From assembly GCA_016709145.1 (NCBI GenBank), contig JADJEK010000010.1:62001-126000 (forward strand): a stretch of 64,000 nucleotides of DNA, given 5' to 3'. Made by a program: the position numbers and the translations under genes. The notes below the pieces were generated by a model. It ran no database searches and was not told the DNA's origin. It saw only the letters and a list, made by a program, of their open reading frames with translations. Origin of the DNA: Planctomycetota bacterium. GTDB lineage: Bacteria; Planctomycetota; B15-G4; JADJEK01. Shown here piece by piece: positions 14,280 through 23,085 of this stretch; position 1 is the stretch's first letter; every line of letters begins with the position of its first letter.

Positions 14280-15847
14280 CCCATCGTCCCGTGCTGCTCG
14301 CTTGCCTCGGCGCGCGCGACGCGGCCGGCGCCGTCGCCGATGCCCGCGCGTTGCCCGCCGCGGTGCAACTGCTGGAAGTCCGCCTCGACCGCTTCGGTCC
14401 CGCTGCGTCGAGCCTCGACCTCGCTCGCCTCGTGGCCGACCTCGGCCGACCCGCCGTGTTCACGCTGCGCCCGCGTTCCGAAGGCGGCGAGTCCGACGCG
14501 ACGCCGACGCAGCGCGCCACCCGACATCGCGCCGCGGACGCGGCCGGGTTCGCGTGGCTCGATGTCGAGCAGGACATCGCCGCGAGCATTCCGCGTGGCC
14601 GCGCGCGCCGCATCGTCTCGTGGCACGGCGCCGACGAGTCCGAGTGCACCGGCACGAACGCGAGTTCGATCGTCGCTCGACTCGCCGCCCTCGACGCCGA
14701 CGTCGTGAAGATCGCGGCCCCGGCACCCGACGCCGATGCCGCGCTCGCGTTCGTCGAAGCCGCGCAGGCGGCCGGCCACGCCGCACGAGTGCCGGTCGTC
14801 GCGATCGCGATGGGTCCGTACGGCAGGTGGCTACGGCCACTCGCCGGCCGCTTCGAAATGCCCTTCGTCTACGCCGCGGTCCACGGCTCGAAGAAGACCG
14901 CGGCCGGCCAGCTCACGGTCGCCGAGTTCCTCGACGTCCATCGCGCCGCGCACGTCTCCCCGACGACGCGCATCCACGCGGTGATCGGCGCCGACGTCTC
15001 GCAATCGCTGTCGCCGACGGTCCACAACGCCGTGTTCCGCGCCTTCGACGAAGACGCGGTCTACGTCGACCTGTCGACACCGACGTTCGCGCAGGCCTGG
15101 GCCGTCCTCACGCGTCTGCCGATGGACGGCGTGAGCGTCACCGCCCCATTCAAGTGCGACGCGTTGCAAGCCGCCGCCTCGGCGAGCCAGAACGCGAGTG
15201 CGATCGGCGCGGCCAACACGCTGCGGCAGCACGGTGGGACCTGGCACGCGTCGAACACCGATGCGCCGGGGTTCGGCGCCGCGCTCGACGTCGCGCTGCG
15301 CCATCCCGAACGCGCGCTCGCTCTCACGCTCGGCAAGTCGTTCGACGCGCTCGATGCCCTCGACGCCAATGCTCCAACGGCCCACGGGCAACCGGGCTCG
15401 GCTCTGGTCTACGGCGCGGGCGGAGTCGCGCGCGCGATCGCTTGGGAACTCCGGCGGCGCGGCACGCGCGTGCACTTGACCGGCCGCAGCTTCGAGCGCG
15501 TCGCGGCCACGGTCATCGGACTCGGCGCCGGGATCGAAGGCATCTCGCCCGAACGCGCGTTCTCGGTGGCCTGGCCGCTCGTGGTCAACGCCGTCGGCGA
15601 CGCCGACGAGACGATCCCGTTCGATCAGAACGAGGTCGTGCGCAAGGGCCTCGCGATGGAGGTCGCGATCCGACCGCTCGAGACCCCGTTCCTGCGCGAA
15701 GCGCGCCGCTGGGGCCGCACGCCCGTGCCGGGCCTGATGATGTTCGCGGAACAAGCCGCACTGCAAGCCGCACTGTTCACGCAGCACGACGTCGCCGCGG
15801 TGCGACCTCACGTCGTCGCAGCGCTGCGCGCGAACGGGAAGCGTTGA
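14276..15847 (+). CDS. aroDE: bifunctional type I 3-dehydroquinate dehydratase / shikimate dehydrogenase
   Basis: The protein has 523 residues and catalyses two consecutive shikimate steps. Residues 1-225 are type I AroD: EVRLD at 34, TLRPRSEGG at 63, catalytic His117 (RIVSWHGAD) and Schiff-base Lys145 (DVVKIAAPA). Residues about 233-520 are AroE: SQSLSPTVHNAVF binds shikimate, VTAPFK carries Lys294, NTDAPGF holds Asp330, and YGAGGVARA (380-388) is the NADP loop. GLMMFAEQAALQ near the end is also conserved. The same domain order occurs in plant DHD/SHD enzymes. It starts with GTG in a GTGA overlap. Confidence 0.95.
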   Translation: MTHRPVLLACLGARDAAGAVADARALPAAVQLLEVRLDRFGPAASSLDLARLVADLGRPAVFTLRPRSEGGESDATPTQRATRHRAADAAGFAWLDVEQDIAASIPRGRARRIVSWHGADESECTGTNASSIVARLAALDADVVKIAAPAPDADAALAFVEAAQAAGHAARVPVVAIAMGPYGRWLRPLAGRFEMPFVYAAVHGSKKTAAGQLTVAEFLDVHRAAHVSPTTRIHAVIGADVSQSLSPTVHNAVFRAFDEDAVYVDLSTPTFAQAWAVLTRLPMDGVSVTAPFKCDALQAAASASQNASAIGAANTLRQHGGTWHASNTDAPGFGAALDVALRHPERALALTLGKSFDALDALDANAPTAHGQPGSALVYGAGGVARAIAWELRRRGTRVHLTGRSFERVAATVIGLGAGIEGISPERAFSVAWPLVVNAVGDADETIPFDQNEVVRKGLAMEVAIRPLETPFLREARRWGRTPVPGLMMFAEQAALQAALFTQHDVAAVRPHVVAALRANGKR

Positions 15848-15849
15848 GC

Positions 15850-15889
15850 GACCACCGCGGTCCGTCGATCCGGGACGGCGCGAGTGGTC
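15850..15889. terminator. probable bidirectional terminator between convergent genes
   Basis: GACCAC, CGCG and CCGTC on the left pair with GACGG, CGCG and GTGGTC on the right. That is 15 base pairs with small bulges and a short loop. It fills the 40-base gap between the aroDE stop and the last gene of the Tad operon. Confidence 0.5.
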
Positions 15890-16577
15890 ACAGCGCTCGC
15901 AGGCGCTGCGCGGCCGGCGAGTCCGCCGCGGCTGCGACGCTCGCGGCGTAGAGCTGCTTCGCGAGATCGATCTCACCGCTCTTCTCGGCGATCAAGCCGC
16001 GGTGGTAGAGCACGCGCCACGCCGGGGCGCCGAGTCGCTCCGCGGTGTCGAGCTCGCGTCGAGCACCGTCGGGGTCGCCGACGTAGAACAGCGCGGCGGC
16101 ATAGGCCTCGCGCAATTCGGCATGGTCCGGCGAGCGGTCGACGTGCCGCTCGAGCAGCTTGCGCGCGAACTGCGCGTTGCCCTGCTCGAGCGCGATCCGC
16201 CCGCGCAACACCGCCGCCTCGGCGTGATCGACGTCCTGGGTCAGCACCCGATCGAGATACGAAACCGCGTTCTCCGGCTCGCCGGCTTCGTACGCGAGTC
16301 GCGCGTTCAGCCACAGTCCCTCGATGTGCCGCGGGTACTCGAGCGTGAAGCGCGCGATGTCGGAGCGCACCAGCCCGGCATCGAGGAACGCGGTCTGCTC
16401 GTCGGCGATCGCGTCGTTGCGCGGCCCCTGCGCGCGCGCCGCCTCGAGCCGCTCGACCAACTGCGCCAACCGCTGGTCGGGATCGGTGGACTCGTTGCGC
16501 GCATGCGGCGCGAACTGCGAACACGCGGACAACGACCCCACTGCGCACAGAGCGACGAACCAGGCACCGGCACGCAT
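15888..16577 (-). CDS. tadD: TPR lipoprotein, TadD-like
   Basis: The protein has 229 residues. The leader MRAGAWFVALCAVGSLSACS ends in a lipobox. About five tetratricopeptide units follow (for example IEGLWLNARLAYEAGEPENA, AEAAVLRGRIALEQGNAQFA and AELREAYAAALFYVGDPDGA). In Tad systems a TPR lipoprotein, TadD, helps secretin assembly in the outer membrane. The position as last gene after tadC supports this. ATG 16577 is chosen because the lipoprotein leader starts there; a GTG at 16583 overlapping the tadC stop as GTGA is equally possible. Confidence 0.85.
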   Translation of the reverse strand: MRAGAWFVALCAVGSLSACSQFAPHARNESTDPDQRLAQLVERLEAARAQGPRNDAIADEQTAFLDAGLVRSDIARFTLEYPRHIEGLWLNARLAYEAGEPENAVSYLDRVLTQDVDHAEAAVLRGRIALEQGNAQFARKLLERHVDRSPDHAELREAYAAALFYVGDPDGARRELDTAERLGAPAWRVLYHRGLIAEKSGEIDLAKQLYAASVAAAADSPAAQRLRAL

Positions 16578-16579
16578 CG

Positions 16580-17485
16580 TCACGAACCACCTCCGATCGC
16601 TCCGGCCGTCAGCCGCAGGATCGAGTAGAGCGCCGGGCCCAGCGTGAACACGAAGATGCCCGGCAAGAAACAGAGAACGAGCGGGATCACGAGCTTCACC
16701 GGCAACGCTTGCGCGCGCAGCAACGCTTGCTCGCGGCGACGCCCCCGCAGGTCGTCGGCCTGTCGGCGCAAGACGTCGGCCAAGCCGATGCCCATCTGCT
16801 CGGCTTGGACCAGCGCGGACACGAACGCCGACAGCGGCGGCACGTCGAGGCGCTGCGCCAATCGACGCAAGGCGCGGACGCGCGGCACACCGGCCAGCGT
16901 CTCGGCGCGGAACAGCGCGAACTCGCGAGCGAGTGGCCGCTCGAGGAGCTCGCCTTCCTGGATGCGCGCGAGCGCGGCGTCGAGGCCGAGACCGGCTTCC
17001 GAAAGTGTCGCGAGGAGTTCGAGCGTGGTCGGCAGATCCTGCTCGACCTCGGCCACGCGTCGGCGCCGCGCGCCCCGCACTTGCAAGAACGGCGCCGCGG
17101 CGATGAACGCCGCGAGCGCGATCGGCATGCCGTGCAGCAGCGATACGACCAACCCGCCGAACCCGCCGGGCAACCCTTGCATCGTGCGTTCGATCGGCGC
17201 GAACGGATCCAACGCGTGCACCACGACCAGGAACGCGAGGGCGACGGCGGCGAACACGACGACCGCGGTCACGAATCGACGCGGAGCGGCGGGCTCCCGA
17301 AAACCGGCGCGCTGCAGCCAACGACGCAGGGGTTCTTCGTCGTCGCCCTCGAGGACGACGTCCGCAGCGACCGCGTCGCGCCCGAGTCGATCGCGCGCGC
17401 TGCCGGCCACGCGCCAACGTCGCGCCAGCACGACCAGCGCGACACCGGCGACGATCCCGAGCACGAGTCCGAGGCCCACGGTCAC
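16580..17485 (-). CDS. tadC: Tad pilus platform protein TadC
   Basis: The protein has 301 residues. There is one hydrophobic segment at the N-terminus, a pair around the middle, a conserved type II secretion F domain and a final hydrophobic stretch (LVIPLVLCFLPGIFVFTLGP). DLPTTLELLATLSEAGLGLDAALARI and LVQAEQMGIGLADVLRRQADDLR are the F-domain hallmarks. It should pair with TadB as the inner-membrane platform driven by the TadA ATPase. The start is GTG within a GTGA overlap with tadB. Confidence 0.92.
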   Translation of the reverse strand: MTVGLGLVLGIVAGVALVVLARRWRVAGSARDRLGRDAVAADVVLEGDDEEPLRRWLQRAGFREPAAPRRFVTAVVVFAAVALAFLVVVHALDPFAPIERTMQGLPGGFGGLVVSLLHGMPIALAAFIAAAPFLQVRGARRRRVAEVEQDLPTTLELLATLSEAGLGLDAALARIQEGELLERPLAREFALFRAETLAGVPRVRALRRLAQRLDVPPLSAFVSALVQAEQMGIGLADVLRRQADDLRGRRREQALLRAQALPVKLVIPLVLCFLPGIFVFTLGPALYSILRLTAGAIGGGS

Positions 17486-18342
17486 AGCTCCACGCGCGCG
17501 AGCTTGCGCATCCACAACAACCCGATCGCCTGCAACACGGCGATGGCCGTGATCAGCGCGGCGCCCGGCTCCCAGGCCAGGAACTGTTCGAGGCGTTGCG
17601 GCTCGAGCCGCCACATCAAGTAACCGAGGACGTAGATCAGCAGCAGGATGCCGACCACCGAGAACTGCGCTTCGGCGGCCTGAGCGCGCGCACGCCAGCT
17701 GAGGTCGATCCGATCACGCACCGCACGACCGACCGAAGCGAGCGTCGGCGCCAAGCTGCCGCCGGCTTGCCAGTGGACGGCCAGCGCGAACGCGAACAAG
17801 CGGAACGATTCGGCCGGGACCCGCCGACGCAGATCCACGAACACGTGCTGCGGATCATCGCCGAGTCGGATCCGCGCGCTCGATTCCTCGATCAGGTCGC
17901 GCAGCGGTGCCTTGCTCTCGCGCGCGGCCGACTCGAGGCCTTCGACGACGCCGATGCCGGCGCGCAACGTCCCGACCACGAGGTCGATCAGATCGGCGAG
18001 CTGCTGCTCGAGTCGCAGCACGCGCGTGCTCGCGATCGTGTCCTGTGCGGTCCAAGCGATCGTGCCGATCACGACGCCGAGGGCGAGCGCGACGCCGACG
18101 TGGCGAACGACCATCCACGCCGCGGCCGCGCCGAGCGCGCCGATCGACACCGCGACGATGCGTCGGGGCGGAGACAGGACGCTGCGCGCGCGGCGCTCCA
18201 GCGTCGGGGCCTCGACGGCGGCGGCGTCGAGTCGCTCGTGGGCGCGGGAACGTGCGCCGAGACGCCAGGAACCGCGGCGGCTCGCGACGAACCACCCGAC
18301 CGCGACGGCGACCGCCAGGACGAGCCACCACGCCTCACCCAT
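17482..18342 (-). CDS. tadB: Tad pilus platform protein TadB
   Basis: The protein has 286 residues with an N-terminal membrane helix, a central pair near 65-100 and C-terminal helices (SVVGILLLIYVLGYLMW and LITAIAVLQAIGLLWM). The F-domain part reads LADLIDLVVGTLRAGIGVVEGLE and later WQAGGSLAPTLASVGRAVRDR. The start overlaps tadA by eight bases. With TadC it forms the inner-membrane platform of the Flp pilus machine. The two platform proteins are related but distinct, as usual for Tad loci. Confidence 0.92.
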   Translation of the reverse strand: MGEAWWLVLAVAVAVGWFVASRRGSWRLGARSRAHERLDAAAVEAPTLERRARSVLSPPRRIVAVSIGALGAAAAWMVVRHVGVALALGVVIGTIAWTAQDTIASTRVLRLEQQLADLIDLVVGTLRAGIGVVEGLESAARESKAPLRDLIEESSARIRLGDDPQHVFVDLRRRVPAESFRLFAFALAVHWQAGGSLAPTLASVGRAVRDRIDLSWRARAQAAEAQFSVVGILLLIYVLGYLMWRLEPQRLEQFLAWEPGAALITAIAVLQAIGLLWMRKLARVEL

Positions 18343-19753
18343 CGGCAGCGCCCCCGCCGCGCTGGAACCACGACAGCGGCAGCATCTCGTCGCGCTCGCG
18401 CATGCGCTCGACCAAGCGCGGGACGATGCCCGTCGCGACGAACTCGCCGCTGATGCGCTTGCCTTGATGCCCGCTGCGCTGGAAGCGGAACACGTCTTGG
18501 AGCAGCGGAGTCGTGCCTTCGATGCCCGTGATCTCCGACACGCTGACGACGCGGCGCACGCCGTCCTCGAAGCGATGGACGTGCACCACGAGATCGATCG
18601 CGTTGACGATCTGATCGCGGATCGCCTTCGACGGCAGTTCGACGCCCGCCATCAGCACCATGGTCTCGATGCGCGCGAGCGCGTCGCGCGCGGAGTTCGA
18701 GTGGACCGTACTCAGACCACCCTCGTGGCCGGTGTTCATCGCCTGCAGCATGTCGAGCGCTTCGCCGGAGCGAACTTCGCCGACGATGATGCGCGTCGGT
18801 CGCATGCGCAACGCGTTGACCACGAGTTCGCGCGCGCCGATCGCGCCGCGTCCTTCGACGTTCTGCGGGCGCGTCTCGAGCCGCACCACGTGCTCCTGGT
18901 CGAGCATCAGCTCGGCCGTGTCCTCGATCGTGACGATGCGCTCGTCGTTCGGGATCGCCTCGGCGAGCGCGCCGAGCAGCGTCGACTTGCCGGCGCCGGT
19001 GCCGCCGGAGATCAGGATGTTCTGACGCGCACGCACCGCAGCGTCGAGGAACCGCTCCATCGGCGCGGACATCATCCCGAGCTCGATCAGTTCGGCGCGG
19101 CGCAAGCGCTGGCGGCCGAAGCGTCGGATCGACAGCGTGGGATAGTCGATCGACACGGGAGGAATCGTCGCGTTGACGCGACTGCCGTCGGCGAGGCGCA
19201 GATCCACCATCGGCGACGCCTGATCGATGCGACGACCGACGCGCGCCGCGATGCGTTCGATCACGCGCGCGACGTGGTCCGCATCGCGGAAGCGCACCGA
19301 CGTCTTCTCGAGCTTGCCGAAGCGCTCGACCCAGACGGCGTCGGGTCCGTTCACGAGGATGTCGGTCACGGCCGGGTCCGCCATCAGCGTGGACAGCGGT
19401 CCCATGCCGAGCGTCTCCTCGGCGAGTTCCTCGGCCAGACGGCCGCGCTCGGCTTCGTTCAGCGGCAACACCTCGTTCGCGAGCACGTCGTCGGTGAACT
19501 CGCGCACGACGCGGACGACTTCGCTCTCGCCAGCGCTCGTCAGTCCTCTGCGTTCGATCTCGTCGAGCAGACGCGCTTGCAAGGTGCCCTTCACGCGCAG
19601 GAAGTCGGCGCGTCCGGTCGTCGGGTCGGGCTCGTCGGCACGCGGACGCGCGGATGCATCGGGGGATGGCGCGCGCTTGGCCAATCGCCCGGCCGCATCC
19701 GCCGACAACGAGCGCTTGAACAGGGCGCGCGGGTCATCGTGCTGGTCGCTCAT
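18335..19753 (-). CDS. tadA: Tad pilus assembly ATPase TadA (CpaF)
   Basis: The protein has 472 residues. A charged, proline-rich leader of about 60 residues precedes the N-terminal domain, which ends in DPAVTDILVNGPDAVWVERF. ILISGGTGAGKSTLLGALAE is Walker A, RIVTIEDTAEL the Asp box, IIVGEVRSGEALDMLQAMNT Walker B and GLSTVHSNSARDALARIE the His box. This is the complete secretion-ATPase set, so the enzyme should power pilin polymerisation at the cytoplasmic face. The start codon lies in an ATGA overlap with tadZ. Confidence 0.95.
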   Translation of the reverse strand: MSDQHDDPRALFKRSLSADAAGRLAKRAPSPDASARPRADEPDPTTGRADFLRVKGTLQARLLDEIERRGLTSAGESEVVRVVREFTDDVLANEVLPLNEAERGRLAEELAEETLGMGPLSTLMADPAVTDILVNGPDAVWVERFGKLEKTSVRFRDADHVARVIERIAARVGRRIDQASPMVDLRLADGSRVNATIPPVSIDYPTLSIRRFGRQRLRRAELIELGMMSAPMERFLDAAVRARQNILISGGTGAGKSTLLGALAEAIPNDERIVTIEDTAELMLDQEHVVRLETRPQNVEGRGAIGARELVVNALRMRPTRIIVGEVRSGEALDMLQAMNTGHEGGLSTVHSNSARDALARIETMVLMAGVELPSKAIRDQIVNAIDLVVHVHRFEDGVRRVVSVSEITGIEGTTPLLQDVFRFQRSGHQGKRISGEFVATGIVPRLVERMRERDEMLPLSWFQRGGGAADG

Positions 19754-20928
19754 GGCGCCACGTCCGAAGTGACCGCCCCGCGAGGACGCGCGAGCTCGTC
19801 GACGAAGCCTGCGAGCGCACGGCCGAACCCGAACAGCCGGCCGACCGCCAGCGCGTACGGTTCGCCGGTGTTCTGCGCGACCAGGAGTCCCTTGTCGAAC
19901 GGGAACACCGCGTCGATGCGGCGCTGCAGTCGCGTGGCGACGTCCTCGGGCGTCAGCGTGCCCGCGACGCGCGGATGCGAGTGGTTCAACACGATGCGCT
20001 GGCGACCGCGACCGACCCCCAGTCGCTCCAGGACGTCGAGCAGCGGCAATGCGCCGAGCACGTGCGGCACGGTCGGCGTGACCACGACGCAGGCGTCGTC
20101 GGCGAAGTCGAGGATCGCGACCGCGATCGAGTCGAGCAGCGGGAACGTGTCCACGACGACGTAGTCGAACGCCCGCCGTGCGACGGAAAGCACTCGCGCC
20201 AGCGACGCGTCGTCGATGCGCGCCGCGTCCATGGCGTCCTTCGGTGCGGCCAACACGCGCAGCCCGCACGCGTGCTGCAACGTCAACTCGCGCAACAGCG
20301 TCTCGTCGAGTCGATCCTGCTGCATGACGGCGTCGACCAACGTCGTGGTCGGTTCGAGATCGAGCATCGACGCGCACAGCCCGAGCTGCAGCGACGCGTC
20401 GATCAGCACGACGCGATCGCCGTGCGTCTTCGCCAACGCGCATGCGGTCGACACCGCCAACGTCGATTTGCCGACACCACCCTTGTTGCTGACGAACGCG
20501 ATCACGCGGCCCTGCGCACGCGATGCGACGCGCGCACCGAGATGGCGCTCGAGCACTTCGGCCAACTCCGTCGACGACACCGGGCGGCGGACGAAGTCGC
20601 GCACGCGGGCGCGCGTCGCTTCGATCAAGTAAGCACTGCTCGGGTCTTCGCCGAGGAACGTCTCGCGGGACCACGCTCCCACCACCACCGGCGCCACGTC
20701 CGCGCCCGACTCGAGTTCCGCGGCGAAGGCATGCAGCTCACGCAGGTCGCGCCCGAGTTCGACGATCACGGCATCGGGCCGCCGCGTGCGCGCCGCTTCG
20801 CCGGCACGCCGCAGGTCCGGCGAACGCTGCACTTGGATCGTGCGCGACTTGACCGCGGCCGAGACGGCCTCCACTTCCTGCGCGAGGGCCTCGGAGCCGA
20901 CGACCAACACCACCGTGCTCTTGTCCAT
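19750..20928 (-). CDS. tadZ: Tad pilus localisation ATPase TadZ/CpaE
   Basis: The protein has 392 residues. The first 125 form a receiver-like alpha/beta domain (VVLVVGSEALAQEVEAV, PDAVIVELGRDL). A ParA/MinD-type domain follows: VIAFVSNKGGVGKSTLAVST is a deviant Walker A, VVLIDASLQLG and FDYVVVDTFPLLDSIAV the switch regions. TadZ/CpaE proteins mark the pole or site of pilus assembly. GAGGAA lies upstream of the ATG, and the stop overlaps tadA. It is in the expected place, directly before the motor ATPase. Confidence 0.92.
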   Translation of the reverse strand: MDKSTVVLVVGSEALAQEVEAVSAAVKSRTIQVQRSPDLRRAGEAARTRRPDAVIVELGRDLRELHAFAAELESGADVAPVVVGAWSRETFLGEDPSSAYLIEATRARVRDFVRRPVSSTELAEVLERHLGARVASRAQGRVIAFVSNKGGVGKSTLAVSTACALAKTHGDRVVLIDASLQLGLCASMLDLEPTTTLVDAVMQQDRLDETLLRELTLQHACGLRVLAAPKDAMDAARIDDASLARVLSVARRAFDYVVVDTFPLLDSIAVAILDFADDACVVVTPTVPHVLGALPLLDVLERLGVGRGRQRIVLNHSHPRVAGTLTPEDVATRLQRRIDAVFPFDKGLLVAQNTGEPYALAVGRLFGFGRALAGFVDELARPRGAVTSDVAP

Positions 20929-20948
20929 CGGTTCCTCGAGATCCTCGT

Positions 20949-22010
20949 TCAACGCACCAGGACGGGCGCAAGGGCGAGATCGTCGCGCCCCGCGAGTTCG
21001 AACGTCGCAGCCGCCACGCGATCGAGCGCGGTCGCGTTGGTCACGTTCGCGCCGCGACGCTTGATCAGCCCCGCGGCCGTCGCCTCGGCCAAGCCGAACG
21101 CGACCAAACGCGAGTCCGTGAACAACGGCACGACATGCGCCACACCGAGCGGCAGGGTCAGGACGACGCCGCCTGCGGCGACGGCATCGCCCGCGCGCAG
21201 CACCGGCGTCGAGGGGACCGAGCGCGCCGTGGTGCCCGAGCTGAGCCCGAGGATCGGCGCGTCGACGTCGGTCGCGGTCCACAGCGCGAACTCGACCGAA
21301 AACGGCGCCACCGGCAGATCGCCGGCGCCACCGAAGGACACATGCACGGCGTTCGCGGGTCGTCCATCGGCGACCGCCGTCGCGCGCACGGTGATGCCGT
21401 CGCGCCGGGGGTCGTACGTGCCATCGGCACTGTCGATCAACGCGGCGCGGCCGAACAGGAACGGCAACGGCGGACCGCGCGACGCGACTTGATCCTCGGC
21501 ATCGAGACCGAGCGGATCGAGCGTTCGACGCAACCGCGCGAGCAGCGCGCGATCGCCGGCGCCGGCGGCGAAGTCGTCCCGCAAGTAGTCCGAGCGTTCC
21601 GTGTGTGCGGCGTTCGCGAAGTACGTGCCGCCGACGAAGTCACCGTGCGGAGCATCCGCGGCGTTCGCTTGCATCTGCGGGACGAAGCGTCCGGTCAACG
21701 CGAGCGAGGCATTCGCGTTCCACTCACCTTCCCCACCGACGACCTCGACGTCCGCATCGGGCGCGAGTGCGTGGAACGCCGACATCGAGACGGCCGCGAA
21801 CGTCGCGCCCTCGGCCCTGCCACCGCGCAAGCCTTCGATCGCCGCCGCGTCGGCGGCGTCTTGCATGCGTTGCTGCTCGAGGCTCGCGAGGCCGAGGTCG
21901 ACGACCACCGCCGCGATCGCGAACGTCGAGAACAACAACAGGATCGCGAGCACCAAGACGGCGCCGCGATCCGCGTGGGAAGGACGACGAGTCCTCGGTC
22001 GATCGGTCAT
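20949..22010 (-). CDS. tadG: TadG-like pilus-associated protein
   Basis: The protein has 353 residues. RGAVLVLAILLLFSTFAIAAVVVDLGLASLEQQRMQDAADAAAIE is split here as a prepilin-like or TadG-type N-terminal helix from residue 15, followed by the QDAADAAAIEGLRG segment typical of TadE/TadG-family proteins. The extracytoplasmic part is beta-rich and has no other recognised domain. It starts one base after the cpaB stop and precedes tadZ by 20 bases. TadG proteins are minor pilus or envelope components; the exact role here is inferred from position. Confidence 0.8.
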   Translation of the reverse strand: MTDRPRTRRPSHADRGAVLVLAILLLFSTFAIAAVVVDLGLASLEQQRMQDAADAAAIEGLRGGRAEGATFAAVSMSAFHALAPDADVEVVGGEGEWNANASLALTGRFVPQMQANAADAPHGDFVGGTYFANAAHTERSDYLRDDFAAGAGDRALLARLRRTLDPLGLDAEDQVASRGPPLPFLFGRAALIDSADGTYDPRRDGITVRATAVADGRPANAVHVSFGGAGDLPVAPFSVEFALWTATDVDAPILGLSSGTTARSVPSTPVLRAGDAVAAGGVVLTLPLGVAHVVPLFTDSRLVAFGLAEATAAGLIKRRGANVTNATALDRVAAATFELAGRDDLALAPVLVR

Positions 22011-23027
22011 TCAGCTCCCCGGCTTCCGGGTCGGGGTTTGCACCGGCACCAACTCGCGCGTCGTGCCCTTGATGGTTTCGATCAAGCGCAAGCCATCGCC
22101 GTCGCTCCCGCCGAGCGTGAACGGCGACTGCGCCGCGCGCTCCGGAGTCCGCGAATCCTGCGGGTCGTCGGGGCGCCCCGAGCGCGGCACGCACGAGATC
22201 GCGGCCTCGATCGCCAGGGCCTGTTCGAGCGCCGCGACTTCTTCGGGCGCGACCGCGATGACGACTTCTTGCACCGGCCGCGACTTCACCTGCGTGCCCT
22301 GGGTCAACGTCGTGATCGTGTACGGGACGTTGCGGGCTTCGACGCCCGAGACGATCACGCCGTTCTGGACGACGCAATGCACGCTCGCCTGCTTCGAGCC
22401 CGACAGCCCGGCGGTCAGCGCGGCTGCTCGTCCGACCACTCCGCCGAGTTGCTGTAGTTGCTGCTGAGCCTTCGCGGTGTCGATCGGAAGCGTCGCCATC
22501 AGATCGAAGCGATCGCCCGGATTGAGACCGTACAGACCCGGCACTTGCTCGAGTTCCACGCGCACGCCGCGTTTGCCGGCGGGAATGCCCGCGACCAGTC
22601 CGGCACGCGTGCCTTCGGGCAAGAAGTCGTTTTCGCTGAAGACGTAGCCGGCGGACTTGTCCTTCGCGAGCACGCGACCGCGGACCTTGGCGAAGTCCGT
22701 GATCACGTCGTCGCCGAGCTTCGTCGCGTCGAGGTAGACGACCGTGATCTGATTCGTGTTCGGATCCCAGACGTCGTCGCGCGAGATGCGCGCGTACGCC
22801 TTGATCGCGCGGGCCGACACCGGCACCGCGATCTTGCCGGCCGGAGCACTCTCCTTCGCGTGCGCGAAGCGCTCGAAGCCCGGCAGCCTGGCCCAGGCCT
22901 CGGGAACACCGCCTTCGACGGCGACCCACGTCCCGAGCACGAGCACGCACGCCCCGCCGACGAGCACGGCCAGAGTGCCGACTCCGAACGACGCTGAGCG
23001 CGAACGACGAGGATTCACGGGTGACAT
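22011..23027 (-). CDS. cpaB: Flp pilus assembly protein CpaB/RcpC
   Basis: The protein has 338 residues. One N-terminal membrane helix (LAVLVGGACVLVLGTWVAV) leads into an SAF-like domain: AGKIAVPVSARAIKAYARIS, then RVLAKDKSAGYVFSENDFLP and GIPAGKRGVRVELEQVPGL. GLNPGDRFDLMATLP is the usual family turn. The C-terminal 60 residues are Pro/Asp-rich. RcpC/CpaB is periplasmic and may modify or stabilise the secretin and pilus. GGAGG precedes the ATG closely. The stop is adjacent to the tadG start. Confidence 0.9.
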   Translation of the reverse strand: MSPVNPRRSRSASFGVGTLAVLVGGACVLVLGTWVAVEGGVPEAWARLPGFERFAHAKESAPAGKIAVPVSARAIKAYARISRDDVWDPNTNQITVVYLDATKLGDDVITDFAKVRGRVLAKDKSAGYVFSENDFLPEGTRAGLVAGIPAGKRGVRVELEQVPGLYGLNPGDRFDLMATLPIDTAKAQQQLQQLGGVVGRAAALTAGLSGSKQASVHCVVQNGVIVSGVEARNVPYTITTLTQGTQVKSRPVQEVVIAVAPEEVAALEQALAIEAAISCVPRSGRPDDPQDSRTPERAAQSPFTLGGSDGDGLRLIETIKGTTRELVPVQTPTRKPGS

Positions 23028-23085
23028 GGGGACCTCCGCCGAGTCCGGGCTGGTTGCGACTCGAGCCGTGGTGAGGGGGCGCCGC

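Noticed and set aside
17912..20164. Plus-strand open frame of 750 codons over the Tad genes
   Set aside because: It is antisense to tadB, tadA and tadZ, all of which carry full family motifs.
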